This document shows positions 40,001-52,000 of a stretch of DNA of 64,000 bases, in pieces. Source of the DNA: Heliocidaris tuberculata (taxonomy: Eukaryota > Echinodermata > Echinoidea > Camarodonta > Echinometridae); contig CM046833.1 of NCBI GenBank assembly GCA_025618425.1, positions 38,941,274-39,005,273 on the forward strand, read 5' to 3'. Each line of letters opens with the position of its first letter. Positions within the stretch are counted from its first letter, which is position 1. A model generated the notes under the pieces. It searched no databases. It saw nothing but the letters and a program-made list of their open reading frames with translations, and was not told the DNA's origin. Both the position numbers and the translations under genes were made by a program.

Positions 40001-43000
40001 CAAATAAGGAGATCAGAAAATCTGCAATAGTGCCCACAGAAGCCTCACGGGGTGAAACCCCGAGGTCTTCACACCAAACTGAAAAGGCCTCCAGACGGGA
40101 GTTGTAAAGAGATCTAGTGGCATCTACGACTCTGGACTATAAACTGAGGGGCTCTCTCGGAGAGTGCCGAAGCTCTAGCATCTCCCCTGATAACGGCCAA
40201 GCGGTCAAGTGAAGGACCTCGGGCCGATGATGAAGGATCCCGGACAGAGGCTGGAACACAAGCCTCCGAGTCCCGTACCCGAGAACAGTACCTCGGAAGA
40301 CGGTGGTTGAGAGTGGTCGCAAACAGATCGGTCTCTAGCGGCACCCAAATAGCACGGAGAAGATCGAAAACCTCCTGATGGAGGGACCACTCGGATGGGA
40401 GACACTTGCCCCGGGACAGAAAGTCTGCTATAAGATTCTCTTGTCTGGGAATGTAAGAGGCTATCGGGACAATGTTGTTTGTCCGACACCACCTCCATAA
40501 CTGGGCGGTAAGAGAGTTCAGGGAAACTGAACGAGTTCCACCCTGACGATTGATGTAGGCAGCAACCGTGGTGTTGTCCGTAAGGATAAGCACGGAGTGC
40601 CCAACAATCGTGCGCCTGAAATGGTGGAGCAACATGATTGCCGCCAGCATTTCCAGCACACTGATATGGGAAAGAGTGTGCAGATGAGACCAATCCCCCT
40701 AAATCATCTCGTCCCCACAATAGCCGCCCCAGCCCAGAAGGGACGCATCCGTCGAGATGGACACTGACGGAAGAGGGGTGCGGAGAGGCTTGCCTCGAGC
40801 AAGAAATGTCTCGTCTGCCCAGGGGGCGAGAAGACATCTGATCTCCCTCGGTAATGGAATCCATACTCTGAGGGAGTCTACGCTCGGCGAAAAGAACTTC
40901 AAGAGGTGCCACTGGAAGGGCCTCATCAGAAGTCTGCAGTCTGGCAGTACCTCCACTAGACTTGCGAGGTAGCCTAGAAATTGAAGCCAGCGCTTGGCCC
41001 GTACCTTGCGAGAAAGACGCAAGGACCGAGCAGCTGACGTAATCGTTCGAATTCTGTCGCGGCTGGGGCGGGCGACCTGATTCGGGATGTCTATCTCCGC
41101 ACCTAAGTACGCTGGGGTACGGGTGGGAGACTGCTCCGACTTCTCCCAGTTGACTATAAATCCCAGCTCCTGAGTAGTCTGGAGCAGGAGGTGCAACTGG
41201 TCTCGGAGCACAGGCTCTGAATGTGCTACCAGGAGCCAATCGTCCAGGTAAACAAAGAGTCGGAGACCGCGATTTCTTAGGAAGGCGGCTAGAGCTGGTC
41301 TCAGCCCGAATGGCAGGGCACGAAACCTGAAAGTTTCGCCTTGGAAGGCGAATCCCAATAGATCCCGCGAGCGTGGATGTATTGGGATATGGAAATATGT
41401 GTCCTTCAAATCTAGCGAAATCGCCAAATCTGTCCGCTCGTTTGCCGGCAGAATGGACGCTAGTGTCTCCATCCGGAAGTGTTCCGGGGGGATAAAGGTG
41501 TTGATGACCTTCATATTGAGGATCATCCTCAGCTTCCCCGAGCGTTTTGGGATCACAAAGATCGGGGAGAGACACAGATGTGGGTGGTCTCTCACCTTCT
41601 CTATAGCGCCCTTCTCCAGCAGCAATTGTATCTCGGCCGAGATATGCTGCTGATGAAGAGCGGACGAGACTGGCGGGCGGATACGGATGGCGCTGTGCGG
41701 GATGGGCTCTGCAAGTTCTATGAAGAAGCCGTCTTGCACGACTGAGAGAATGAAGAACGGTAATTGCTTCCCAAGCAGGAAGGAAATACCATAGTCGTCC
41801 GCCTACCTGGTGATCCACTGCTCGGGGCGCACCCTCAAAAGGCCTGCTTGGGCTTGCCCGGAGCCTTGCCGCGGGCCCTATTACTCCCCTTACCTCTGGG
41901 AGAGTCCCTTGGGCTGCTGACCAGTAGGTAACGCGAGGTGGAGCGGAGCTCACCCGCTGATGGCGTGGGCAGGGGGGGGGGCACCGACGTCCTAGCCTTC
42001 GGCTTAGGAGATTGAGCCTGTTGATGTGGACGGAATTGCCTCTACAATTCAGCCGCCTGCTTACGGGAGTCGATCTCGCGCTGAAGAACAGCGGCGAACT
42101 GACCCCCAAACAGATGCTCCCCCGTCTGGGGAATCCCCGCCAAGAGGGAGGGGATATCCCTCTCCAGAACCCCTAAGGACGAGAAAGCAATGTCTCTCCT
42201 AGAGTTCGTGGCCTGGACGGCCGCAGCAGTCATCTGCGACCACAGCGATCCTGTCAAAACAAGCAGGATCTCATCCAAAACCAAGCCGTCAGACTCGGAA
42301 ACCTGAAGTTCCCGAGACCTGACCCTGAGGCTGATTAAAGAGCCCTGGTAGGCCGTGAGCCGCAGGCCAGATCTGGCGTGGGTCTCAAAGTCACGTGCCT
42401 GCCAATCCTTGGCTGTGTAACTCCTATTCTTGAAGTTCACGCCAAGTCTCACCCCGACATGCCAGATGTCAGGCGAGAATTTCTTCGGTTGGAAAAAACC
42501 AACTGGGGTCAGAAAGCGTATTCCTTGGCAAAGGGACGCTTCCTACCAATTAAAGCCCCAGGCAGCGAGGACTGTTCAGCTATGCCCTCATAGGCAGTCT
42601 TGAAATCGTCAGTAAGGGGTATCCCCAATGAAGGGGCCCTTTGCCTGAAGAGAAGAGAAGCCTGAGCCGAGTCCGGCTGGGCTGGCGGGAAAGTCTCAGG
42701 TAAGTATCTCTCCAAAAGAGCCTGCGCGTCAGCTGCCAAACCACGAGGGGGTTGGGGGACCGCACTGGCTTGTGACTCGGAATCAGAGTCAACATCAGGG
42801 TCGGCTATGTGGGAAACCTGGCCCCAGGGGGCCGGTAGCATTCACAAGCCGTAAGTCTCCTCACCGGGAGGAGCGCCAAGCGCCGCCGGGGTAGGAGCAG
42901 CTCTGGCCGGGCGGCTCTGGGCCTGCCGGGATCGAGCATGACCCTCAAGGGGCGAATCATGACCGGATAGTATTGATCCGTCATGAGCAAGAGGCTTTTG

Positions 43001-46000
43001 ACAGCCTGGAACCTGTAAATTAGGACCGGATATCGGCAAACCGGAGCCAGATACCGACAAACTGAGACTGGATACCAGTAACTCGGGTTCGGATCTCGTC
43101 GAACTGGAACCGGGTATAACCAGGTCAAGGTTCAGATCACCCAAGTCCACGGACTGGTCAGTGTCCGAGGGGGGGTTTGTGCCACCCACGGTCGGCTGTG
43201 AGGTAGCGGGTAACCACCCACTCTTCTCCACAGCTATCTTCAAAAAACGAAAAAGTTCCGCCTGATCGACCGCCGAAGGAGAAGGGTCTGGCGTCTTGGA
43301 AGAGGCCTTGCCCTTCTTCCCAGTCGTAGTCATAGGTGTGCCCGAGGCAACCTTGGACTTTGACTTAGAGAGAGACTTGGCCGAATGTTGCCCTTTGGAC
43401 TTCTTGCAGGGGGGGGGCAGAGCCCTCTGGCAAAGAAGTCGGCACCTCGGCCGAACCCGAGAGGCCGTGCTTGGCAGGGTGCTCGGATGATCTCTCACGG
43501 CTACGCTTAGCCTCTTATCGAGGCCCTGGCGCTGTTGAAATCCTTGGCGATATGGAGGCAAAATTTCTGGCTCGCTTCGCTCGCAAAACCGAGGCGCTTG
43601 CGCCGAGGGCCTCTTGACACCCGATCTGAATTTCTTTTGTATTTCATTGTTTTGACGAATATTCCGACCAAATTTTGGTCAGTGAAAATCATCCAATAAG
43701 CGCGAGCTACCATGACGTAATGTTAAATATTCATGGCTCGACTGCACGCTATAAAATGGCGTTCAACGTTTCTTCCACGACGAGTGATGACGATATTTGT
43801 AAGAGCTTAGAATATGCCGCTAGAATGTTGAAGATTGACGGATTCAAAGATTTGCAAGTTGATGCAATCAAATCTGCACTTAAAGGACAAGATGTTTTTG
43901 TGAATCTGCCTACTGGCTATGGAAAAAGTGTTATTTTTCACGCGCTAACGCTCTGTGCTGGTAACCTCCGTGGGCCAGGGATGGAGAGTGAGACTGCTGC
44001 TTCACGAGGGCCAGGCGGATCCCTCGGCGCCTTGCCGGGCAGTGAAGTTGCTGGTAACTCCTTGGTTACATCATCTTCTAGTTTATCATCTTTACGAAGC
44101 ATTTTGTTGATTATTTCCCCTTTGGTGTCTCTGATGAGAGACCAGGTGAAGTCGCTCAAGAAACGTGGACTTCAAGCTATCTTTCTTGGGGACGCTTCGT
44201 CACAAGATGTGACTTTAGAAGGTATAAGTTTGAATTTGACTCTGTCAAGATCTAAAAACTAACTGTGTTAGTGTTATTTGTTAATAACACTGTAACAGTG
44301 TTATGTCAGCTGTTCTTCGTCAACAAATGGTAGTCAGTCTCAATTTTTGTTCATATTTCCGTGTAACATCTTGTACTAGTGTGATATTGATCACTTTCTG
44401 TAAGCTTCACTTTCGAAAAAAAGCTTTGATCATAGACTAAATCAACTTTTCAGAATTGATGGAGATGCATCTATTGTTGAACGGTGACTTTCATTGCCCA
44501 TTCTTCATTATTTGTAAATATATGATGATCTCTTGAGAAATATGTACATTTGTCTTATTTCAAATTACCATGGTTTGTAAGCTAGAGATCGAATTCTTCA
44601 TAATGTGCTTGTCTGTGAATGTATTTTGAGCAAGAGATTTACGTAATCCGCCCCAAAAAATAATAGTCCAGAACTGAAGTAAGAAATCCTTGAGATTTCA
44701 TTGGCCAATTTGCTGGGCGATAGCCGCGGTAATCTAACTATTCACGTTTTCATGCATAATTCAGTAGGAAATCGTGCCTCATGAATATATTATTCAGGTC
44801 GGGTGTCAAGAGGCCCTCGGCACAAGCGCCTCGGTTTTTCTGGCTCGCTTCGCTCGCCACCAGAAATTTTGCCTCCATATCGCCAAGGATTCCAACAGCC
44901 CCAGAGCCTCGACAAGAGGCTAGGCTACGCTTGGCCCGTTTAGAACGGGGGGTAGCCGTCTCTGTGGTGACTAGGGCTGAGTCAGGGCTAGCCGAGTCAC
45001 TAAGAGTATATAGAACACTGGAAGGAGAAACTCCAGCGTCTTTGCTCAGGTGGGAGCCAGTGGTCGGTGCCCCGACGGCTCCCCCTGAGCGGACATGAGT
45101 GCCAGTGGCCGGTAATCCGGCGACACTCACGCCCTGAGATCGGGGGCCAGTGGTCGGTAATCCGACGACCACTCGCCGGGACTGCGAGTCCCGACTGTTG
45201 TTGTAAAGCTGAGCCCGGCCGCTGCCGGGCTAGCAAACAACGAGGTGCTTGTCCCTGTCCGAGACCCACTGTTCGCAGGGGTCCTTAACTTACCTTTCGT
45301 CGACAAGCCTGGGAAAATAATCCCTGAACAAGACAAGGATTTCACGCCCATACCCCCGGTAGTTAGTGTACTGCGTATCATCGGAGATGAAACTGTGACA
45401 CTAACTTCCGCCGTGTCAGCCTGCACACTGGCGGGGCCGGTACGGGTAACAGGATTCAAAGGAACAAACGAATACATACTGATCCTGAAATGATAAGAAA
45501 TAAGAGATAAGAGCGTAAGGGTGTAAATAAATAATTAGCTTGTAGTATTTCTAAAGAAAATACAAGTACAACTAAAAGCGTTACCTACGAAGGGAACAAA
45601 AAACAACACCTCAGGGGCTATGCACGAACAGCCAACAAGGGAAAACCCTAACTAAAGCAACAAGCATAAAGCTATGTCGCCGGGAGGAACGAAAGGGGAC
45701 GAAAGACGAGACAGAAATTGACCTAATTTCCTGTCTAACAAAAAAAAGTGACTGGGAAGTCCGTTCCACCAAATTAATAAGAATTAAAAGGAGAACGGAA
45801 TTATTTGTCAAGCAGTATCATAAAGCGCAAATTAGAGAAGAATCTCAAATTTTGGCGCAGTGACTTATCTTGATTGTGTCTATTCTACGGCAGCGAGAAT
45901 GAAAAGAGGAAGATGGCGGGCCTGCGCTCGCGCATGTGACTATGGGAAGGCGTCATACGGGGGTGGGGAGTGCGCGAATGTGACTTTTAGTTTCTCGGTG

Positions 46001-49000
46001 GTAGCGTAGTTTGGACCAAACTAGCAATAATAGGTAGATACATTAATTTATTGTAGTAAATATCGCTTTTTTTTTTAAACCAAATTTATGTGCCAGATTT
46101 TTCTGTCATACTTAAAGTGGCATTTAAACTGGCAGAACATGAACAGTGCCATCTCACAGTGATATCTAAATTAAGATTATAATTTGAAAATTAATTAATT
46201 TTATTTTGAATTTTGACCAACAGCTTGTCTGGATAATATGCAAATTTTATTTTCAAAACTTATTTTTGATTTGGCATGGTGGAAATTTATGTGCAGGCCG
46301 GTACATTCTAAGCTTCTACAAACTAGAATGGGGCATGATGGGAAAATGAGAGGCACAGGCACTTATCGAATCCTTTTGAAAGATGACGCTATTTAGGAGC
46401 TCGGGTTTACTGTCATAATAATTGTTGATTTTTCTATGCTCAAATGATTTTATAAAGTGTAAGTTTTTGTAAATTTATTTGATGTAGTGTGGAAGTAAAT
46501 TAAAGGAAAGTCATAAATAAACATGTATAAGTGAGTACCTGTAAGCATAATTACACTTTTCCACAATAATCCTTCTTGTGACAATAACATGAAGTATATA
46601 CACACATACACTGTACCTGAATGGATGAGGCCTTTGCTTTCAATGTAGAGCAGAATTCCCGATCGCGATCCATTCCATTCAGTTTCAGGTCAGTCAGGTT
46701 TGGCATAGAACACAGTGCTTCTACTAAGTAATGCGATGAGGCTGGTGTGGAAAACTGGGCATGTTGAAGGTTCAGTGTTTGGATCTGCAATAGTACAAGT
46801 GAGCTGCTCAAATAAATTTCATGCACTTACATTAAGTAACTGGGCATTGTTTCATCAAACCGTCATAAGTACAAGTTCACCGACATCTCAAGTTCTTGAG
46901 AGGTATATAGTTCCAGGGTGGGAACAAGATCAGTGTGACGCGCACACAAGTATGTGCGGGGGGGGGGGGGGGGGAGGGTTGGGAGGGGGGATGTGCTCCC
47001 CTACTGCATGAAGCACAGTAGCTTTTAGCTTAAGCAATATTGAAACATTGAGTTTACAGCTAAATGTAACACAAAAATAAGAAGAAAGAAAGAACAAAAA
47101 TTCCCAGAATACAGTAGTAGGCCTATCGTTTGTACTCCCCATACATCGAGGTCCGGAATGGGAATGTATATAGGCTACGATTTTCAGAAAATCTGGCAAA
47201 TAGTGTTTGCTGTGCGAATATTGTTTTTAGTGTATTGCATTAAGTACCGTGGTAAAAAAATTCGAACATGTGTTTAGGGCTACTATTTACGTGTATGTCA
47301 CCTCCTTGCATACTGTACTCAATAGCCAGGAGAACATTTATTATTCGCACTCATTCCGGGGAAATTGTGTTGTATGGAAATGCAGAGTGTAATATCAATG
47401 AATTGCATTGCACACGCATCAGGTTGTGAATGTGATCAAAGTTAGAACGGGACTAACAGCTTGATCGAGTATCATCATGCATGCATGTTATGTGACGCTC
47501 AGGTTATTCCATGTGCAATTCCATGCAGCCAATAACATCACGAACATGCGACATCGCCCCCAACTAACCTCCTTCACACGGCATGTGACTTAATTAAAAA
47601 TATTCAGTTGTTGTGCCAAGCAAGACCGAACTTGTCGTTATTGAACCAATGACAGAGCTGTAAATGTCCGCGTGCTTGATCATCACGTGCCAGAACGTAA
47701 TTACTTCTCACGCCATAAGTTTACGATTCGAAAGATGATAGCGTGTGAAAATATCTCCCCGTAAACAACACCTCATTCAAGGCAATCTTGTTTGGTTAAA
47801 CCCTTCAAATTCATCTACACATTCATAGACAATTTTACGTACATGTACAATATTTATTTTACAAATACATGTACATTTACGTGCATGTTATTTTGAATGC
47901 ACGAAATGCAGGTCCATTCAATGATTGATCAGAAATTGGAGATTACAATTGTACTTCTTTGAAGAAAGGAAATCATGAACAGTCAACCATGCCTCAAAAC
48001 GAACACTGGCATGATACACACACTATGCCTCATTGGAATTTTCGCCCTAATCTATTGCTTTTATTTCATGATTTTATATTATTCTTGTGTCTATATTGCA
48101 GTTCCGGAGAGTCACAATCACCCAAATTTCTGTGGTTTTTCATTTTCATCAGTAAATACAGTGCATATAAAAAAAGGTAATCCAAGTTCAGTGATTGAAT
48201 ATTCCAAAGTTCTTAAGTTTGAAAATTTACATGTGGATGGAAAGAGTTACTCCTCACCTTTTCATTGATATGCATCACTAATCCAATGCATGACTGAGAA
48301 AAATGTTATTGAAGATGACAGGTACGAATTGCATTTTATGCAAGTTTTGGTATTGCAATTGATGAAATAAGTTACCGATGTCATACAGAGTCCAGTAAGT
48401 GTAAATTGTTATTGAACATACCAAGTTAAAGAAATTTTCTCAAAATGATAATTGGAAGATTATCTTGCTCCTTACCTGTTATGCACCCACACCTTCAACA
48501 TGTTCACCTCCTCTTTCTACGCATAACATATTGTGAAAGGCTCATCTCACCATAGCCGGGTTATTGCGCAAAGCATCCACTTCATGTCGAACATGGCCCT
48601 GCAATTCTTGAAGATCATGGGGAGGAGATGTAAACATTTTGTTTTTCAAATGTCCCATAAGGAAAATATCACAAGGCATGATATCAGGCGACCTTGGCAG
48701 CTATTCCAGTTCCACTTCATGGTTGAGCGCAACAACTCTTTCTCCAAAGAGTACTCTCAGTCGATCTCAGCAATCAGATGGTGCGTAGAGGCACTGTCTT
48801 GGATCCACTAGAGCTGTCGAAAGACTCCACGAGCCTGTTGCTCAAAGTGCTCCTCCAGCTGCGGTAAGATGTCCTCAATGATCATCTGCAGGTACATATT
48901 ACCATTGACATTTCTGTGGAAGAAGAATGGTCCAATCACTTGACCTCCTCTACACAGTCCAACCCAAACAGTCCATTTTTGTCGACTCATGTTAACATCA

Positions 49001-52000
49001 AAGTTGATATTTGGAGGGTGTCCTGCTGGTGCATATTCAACAACATTGTGTGAATTGACCTTGACATTCATGGTGAATGCAGATTCATCACCTACAACAA
49101 ATATCCGGAATTGACATTTGATCTCCCTCGCTATGGGCTATCAACCATATGGAAAACACCAGCCTCCTGGGAAAATCTCCTTGCGTCTGTTGATGTCACA
49201 CGTGTATCCAATAGGGATGCATGTGGAGGTCCAGTCTCATAATTCTGTTGAATGTTACCGAACGTAATCCAACCCCATTCCGCCTTGCACTGGTATCCCT
49301 CGGATGCACTAAAAGATGCTGCCTTACCAATCAAATGTTCTTTTCTGATCTCCCAGATCGCCTCCTGCCAGAATTTCCTTTATTATTGTTGAGGCTAATG
49401 TCATGCTCTTTGTATTTCCTTACATTCACCCAGATTGCTTTGGATGCTGGAGGCACCCTTTCTGGGAAACGCTGCCTGAAGGCCTCGCAAGTTCACTGTA
49501 AGCTCCCTGTCTGGATAAAGGTTGCAACCACACCAAGTAATAGTGGTCATATATTGACCATTAAGCGACTAATGCAAAAAATACTACTCACTGTCTATAG
49601 CATAAATACTTCCTTTCAAATTCAGCTCTTAAAAAGCTTACTCTTACCTTAAATGGCCATTAGGAAGAAGTTCTGATATTTCCAGCAAAATCCAAAGTCA
49701 AAATCATGTCCAAAAACCGAAGAAATCCCCGCCCATTTTTTTCGCCATTGCATGTTGTTTTCATTATGCCTATGTTTTAGACTAAACTCGGCCAATAACA
49801 TTTTTGTCCACAAAAAAAACTTTGAATTGCGGACCAAATTTTTGCAGACCGAATTTTATTGGGAGGGAAATGTCAGTGCTCGCGCTGCCCAAAAAATGTA
49901 CACAATGACTCCGATACACCGCTTCGCCAGAACTGAAAGTAAATTCCAAAACTCACGAAAGATCATAAACAGTCCTTTTCAGGACTATCACATGGTGATA
50001 AACCATAAACCTTTCTATAATCCCGATGTTACTCGGCAACAACAAAAATACATGCTCGTACAGATCAGACATGTGCAATGCAATAAGCTAGGGTCATTCT
50101 AAAATCTAAACATTGCAAAACTTCTTTTTTTCCACGAGACACAATGAAAGGTGCCTCTCAATGGGCTGATTTTGGCTCTATGTCAGGACCTGTCTGAGAC
50201 CGGCTTTTCTCATGGATATGTACATCACTTTTATTCAGATTAGAGTTACTCTCGATCTCACTCAGGTCAGATTCAGACGGATAGATCAGACCAGCTCGCT
50301 ACAAAAAATCAAGCCACCCCCCGCTGGAATCGGCACTAAAGCTGGCTTGTCCTGTTCGAGAGTGCAGTGTTCTAATGACCGCAGTGAACAAAAAGTAACA
50401 TACAAGGTAGGATTTACCCTTTTTACAAATCATCAGGATGGTTCCACAGTCAAAATATCTTAATACATGAAAATAAAAGCAGACATCAAATATCATGACT
50501 TACAGCATTCGGGCATGGTTGTCGCTAAACTTCAAGTTTGTTGCTAATATTCATGATTTTTTAATGGTGGGATGCGTGATCGCAAGAACGTTGCTGACAT
50601 CCAATTGAAACATGTATTAGTTTTAATACATGCGTGTCAGCGATGTCAGTGAACTTGTACTTATGACAGTTTGATGAAACGCTGCCCTGTTCGTTGAATT
50701 ACTACATTTACATGCATGATTGAAATCATTAGTAATTACAGACTCAATAAAAATGATTGGATCTGTTTGCTTTGTCGTTTCTTGACTATCATAATATATC
50801 TGAAGTTTCAGCCAACACACGGACAAAAGCAAGAAATATACATGTATATCATTATGCTTAATTCATTCAACCTGTCCTATATAATAATCCATTCAACACT
50901 GAAATCATACACAGAAATATAAATTTGCCATTAATGAATAGGCATTCTCAATCTTTTTTGTTAATCTCTTTCTTTTCCTGGCATATATGTGACTCTCTTC
51001 TAACTTATAATTGCTTTGTATTTAAAGATTTCTTGGTTCAGTCTTTGCAGAATTAATTAATAGTATCGTACAGGTATCGTACAGTAGTGGGAAAGGTGGC
51101 GCTTTGGAAACTACTCTGTCAACTGGAATGGAAATTATTACATATACTGTTGTGAAATGATTAATTTCGAACATAGGTGACGTTTGTTTGAAGAAAAATG
51201 GTTTAGAAATGGCTAAAATGTCCAAAAAAATAAACATCGAATTACAAGCGCGGTACCGCGCTTGTAATTTGATGTGAAAACAGTGTGTGTAACAAGTGTG
51301 TGCGAACCGCTATGCGCCGTTGAGCCGGGAGCGTCGGGGTAGGTGGTCCTTAGCGAGGGTATAAGGTAACCGTTGATATTGGATCATTTGAATTATTTTA
51401 CTGAAAATCACCAGAAATCATGAATAGAATACCAGATTATCTCACTCATGTATATTTTTATTAAAGCCGAACAATATGAGACTATATTTGAGTAGTTTCA
51501 TGCCAACTTTCATTTTGCTACCACTACTGTTTATTACCTTTGATAACTCTTTGTTTTTCTGTACATGACACATGTATATGATACTTGTCTTTATAAACTG
51601 GGGTTTGGTGCTAGTGCAGACATACATATACTTTTGACTGAATCCAAAGTGGCTTGGAGAATTCTGCATAATTCATCTTCTAATTACTCCAAATTTGACA
51701 TATATAAACACATCATTTCGAACTGCATCTGCAGCTATGTGCATTTCGCTTTTAATATGTTCATTGCATTTGGCTATTTAAACTTATTAGGTTACGATAA
51801 AAGTAATAAAGATTATGAAGATGTGCATGCCATGCATGGATTTATCAAGTGCCTCATATGATTATTGTTCATATTTTCAATGACCTCTCCATGAGACTGA
51901 TACAAAGTACAAACAAACCTGTAGGCATGATGCCTTTGCTTTCAGTACAGAGCAGAACTCACTATTGAGATCCCTTCCACCCAGTGTAAGGTCCGTCAGG

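Larger units (their letters stand above)
43508..44922. mobile_element. MULE-like DNA element carrying a RecQ helicase fragment
   Basis: 1415 bp with ~125-bp terminal inverted repeats. Left starts TAGCCTCTTATCGAGGCCCT; the right end inverted starts TAGCCTCTTGTCGAGGCTCT. Pairing continues through gatatggaggcaaaatttct and gagggcctcttgacacccga. A 15-nt stretch (ggctcgcttcgctcg) has the same orientation in both arms, breaking the symmetry. A 9-bp target duplication flanks it. Long TIRs with 9-bp duplications are the mark of Mutator-like elements; other 8-9-bp families (P, Merlin) remain possible. The only gene piece is a RecQ N-terminal exon, so this is probably a non-autonomous gene-capturing (Pack-MULE-like) element. 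Confidence 0.8.
41830..45477 (-). pseudogene. DIRS gag-like region, broken
   Basis: It probably starts at ATG 45477 (MYSFVPLNPVTRTG). The frame then shifts near 45170 within three ~36-bp repeats coding GLPTTGP-like units, and runs to RSKRAKRS at the insertion of the 1415-bp element. Beyond it the frame resumes (KSKGQHSAKSLSKSKSK, ELFRFLKIAVEKSGWLP), shifted by one nucleotide at a nine-G run (43409-43417). In-frame TGA follows TYGL at 42842, a frameshift lies near 42510 (EYAF / LTPVGFFQPKKF), and TAG follows KQAAEL at 42042. Composition and position, not motifs, identify it as gag-like. At least five lesions beside the insertion make it nonfunctional. Confidence 0.75.
38759..46061 (-). mobile_element. 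DIRS-group tyrosine-recombinase retrotransposon (7.3 kb, with nested insertion)
   Basis: It has the full DIRS layout: inverted terminal repeats (38759-38941, 45909-46061), an internal complementary region (39013-39108) joining the complements of both outer ends, and minus-strand gag-like, RT/RNase H and tyrosine-recombinase frames. Both ends share GTAAAT (38759-38764, 46056-46061) and there is no target duplication, as expected for recombinase-mediated insertion of a circle. The coding part is much richer in GC than its surroundings. A 1415-bp DNA element interrupts gag; without it and its duplication the DIRS is about 5.9 kb. It lies in the LRR gene intron, same orientation as the gene, and has several inactivating lesions. 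Confidence 0.92.
46842..50687. mobile_element. 3.85-kb inverted-repeat interval with GGGC ends
   Basis: The left end gggcattgtttcatcaaacc, then gtcataagtacaagttcacc, is inverted at 50642-50687 (tgaacttgtacttatgacag, tttgatgaaacgctgccc). The flanks taagtaact and tgttcgttgaatt rejoin into the intron sequence seen uninterrupted beside the other LRR exons, so the interval is an insertion. The ends resemble the GGGC-type MITEs at 13.7-16.0 kb. Inside is a dead mariner-like transposase whose family normally has TA flanks, which are absent here, so that gene may be a nested passenger. Confidence 0.7.

Noticed and set aside
40205..42109. 634-codon open minus-strand frame across the DIRS RT region
   Set aside because: It has no domain and runs in another phase over clear RT and RNase H motifs. 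GC-rich coding DNA keeps this shadow frame open. Only its first part (VGGRLWYFLPAWEAI) is genuine gag/RT linker.
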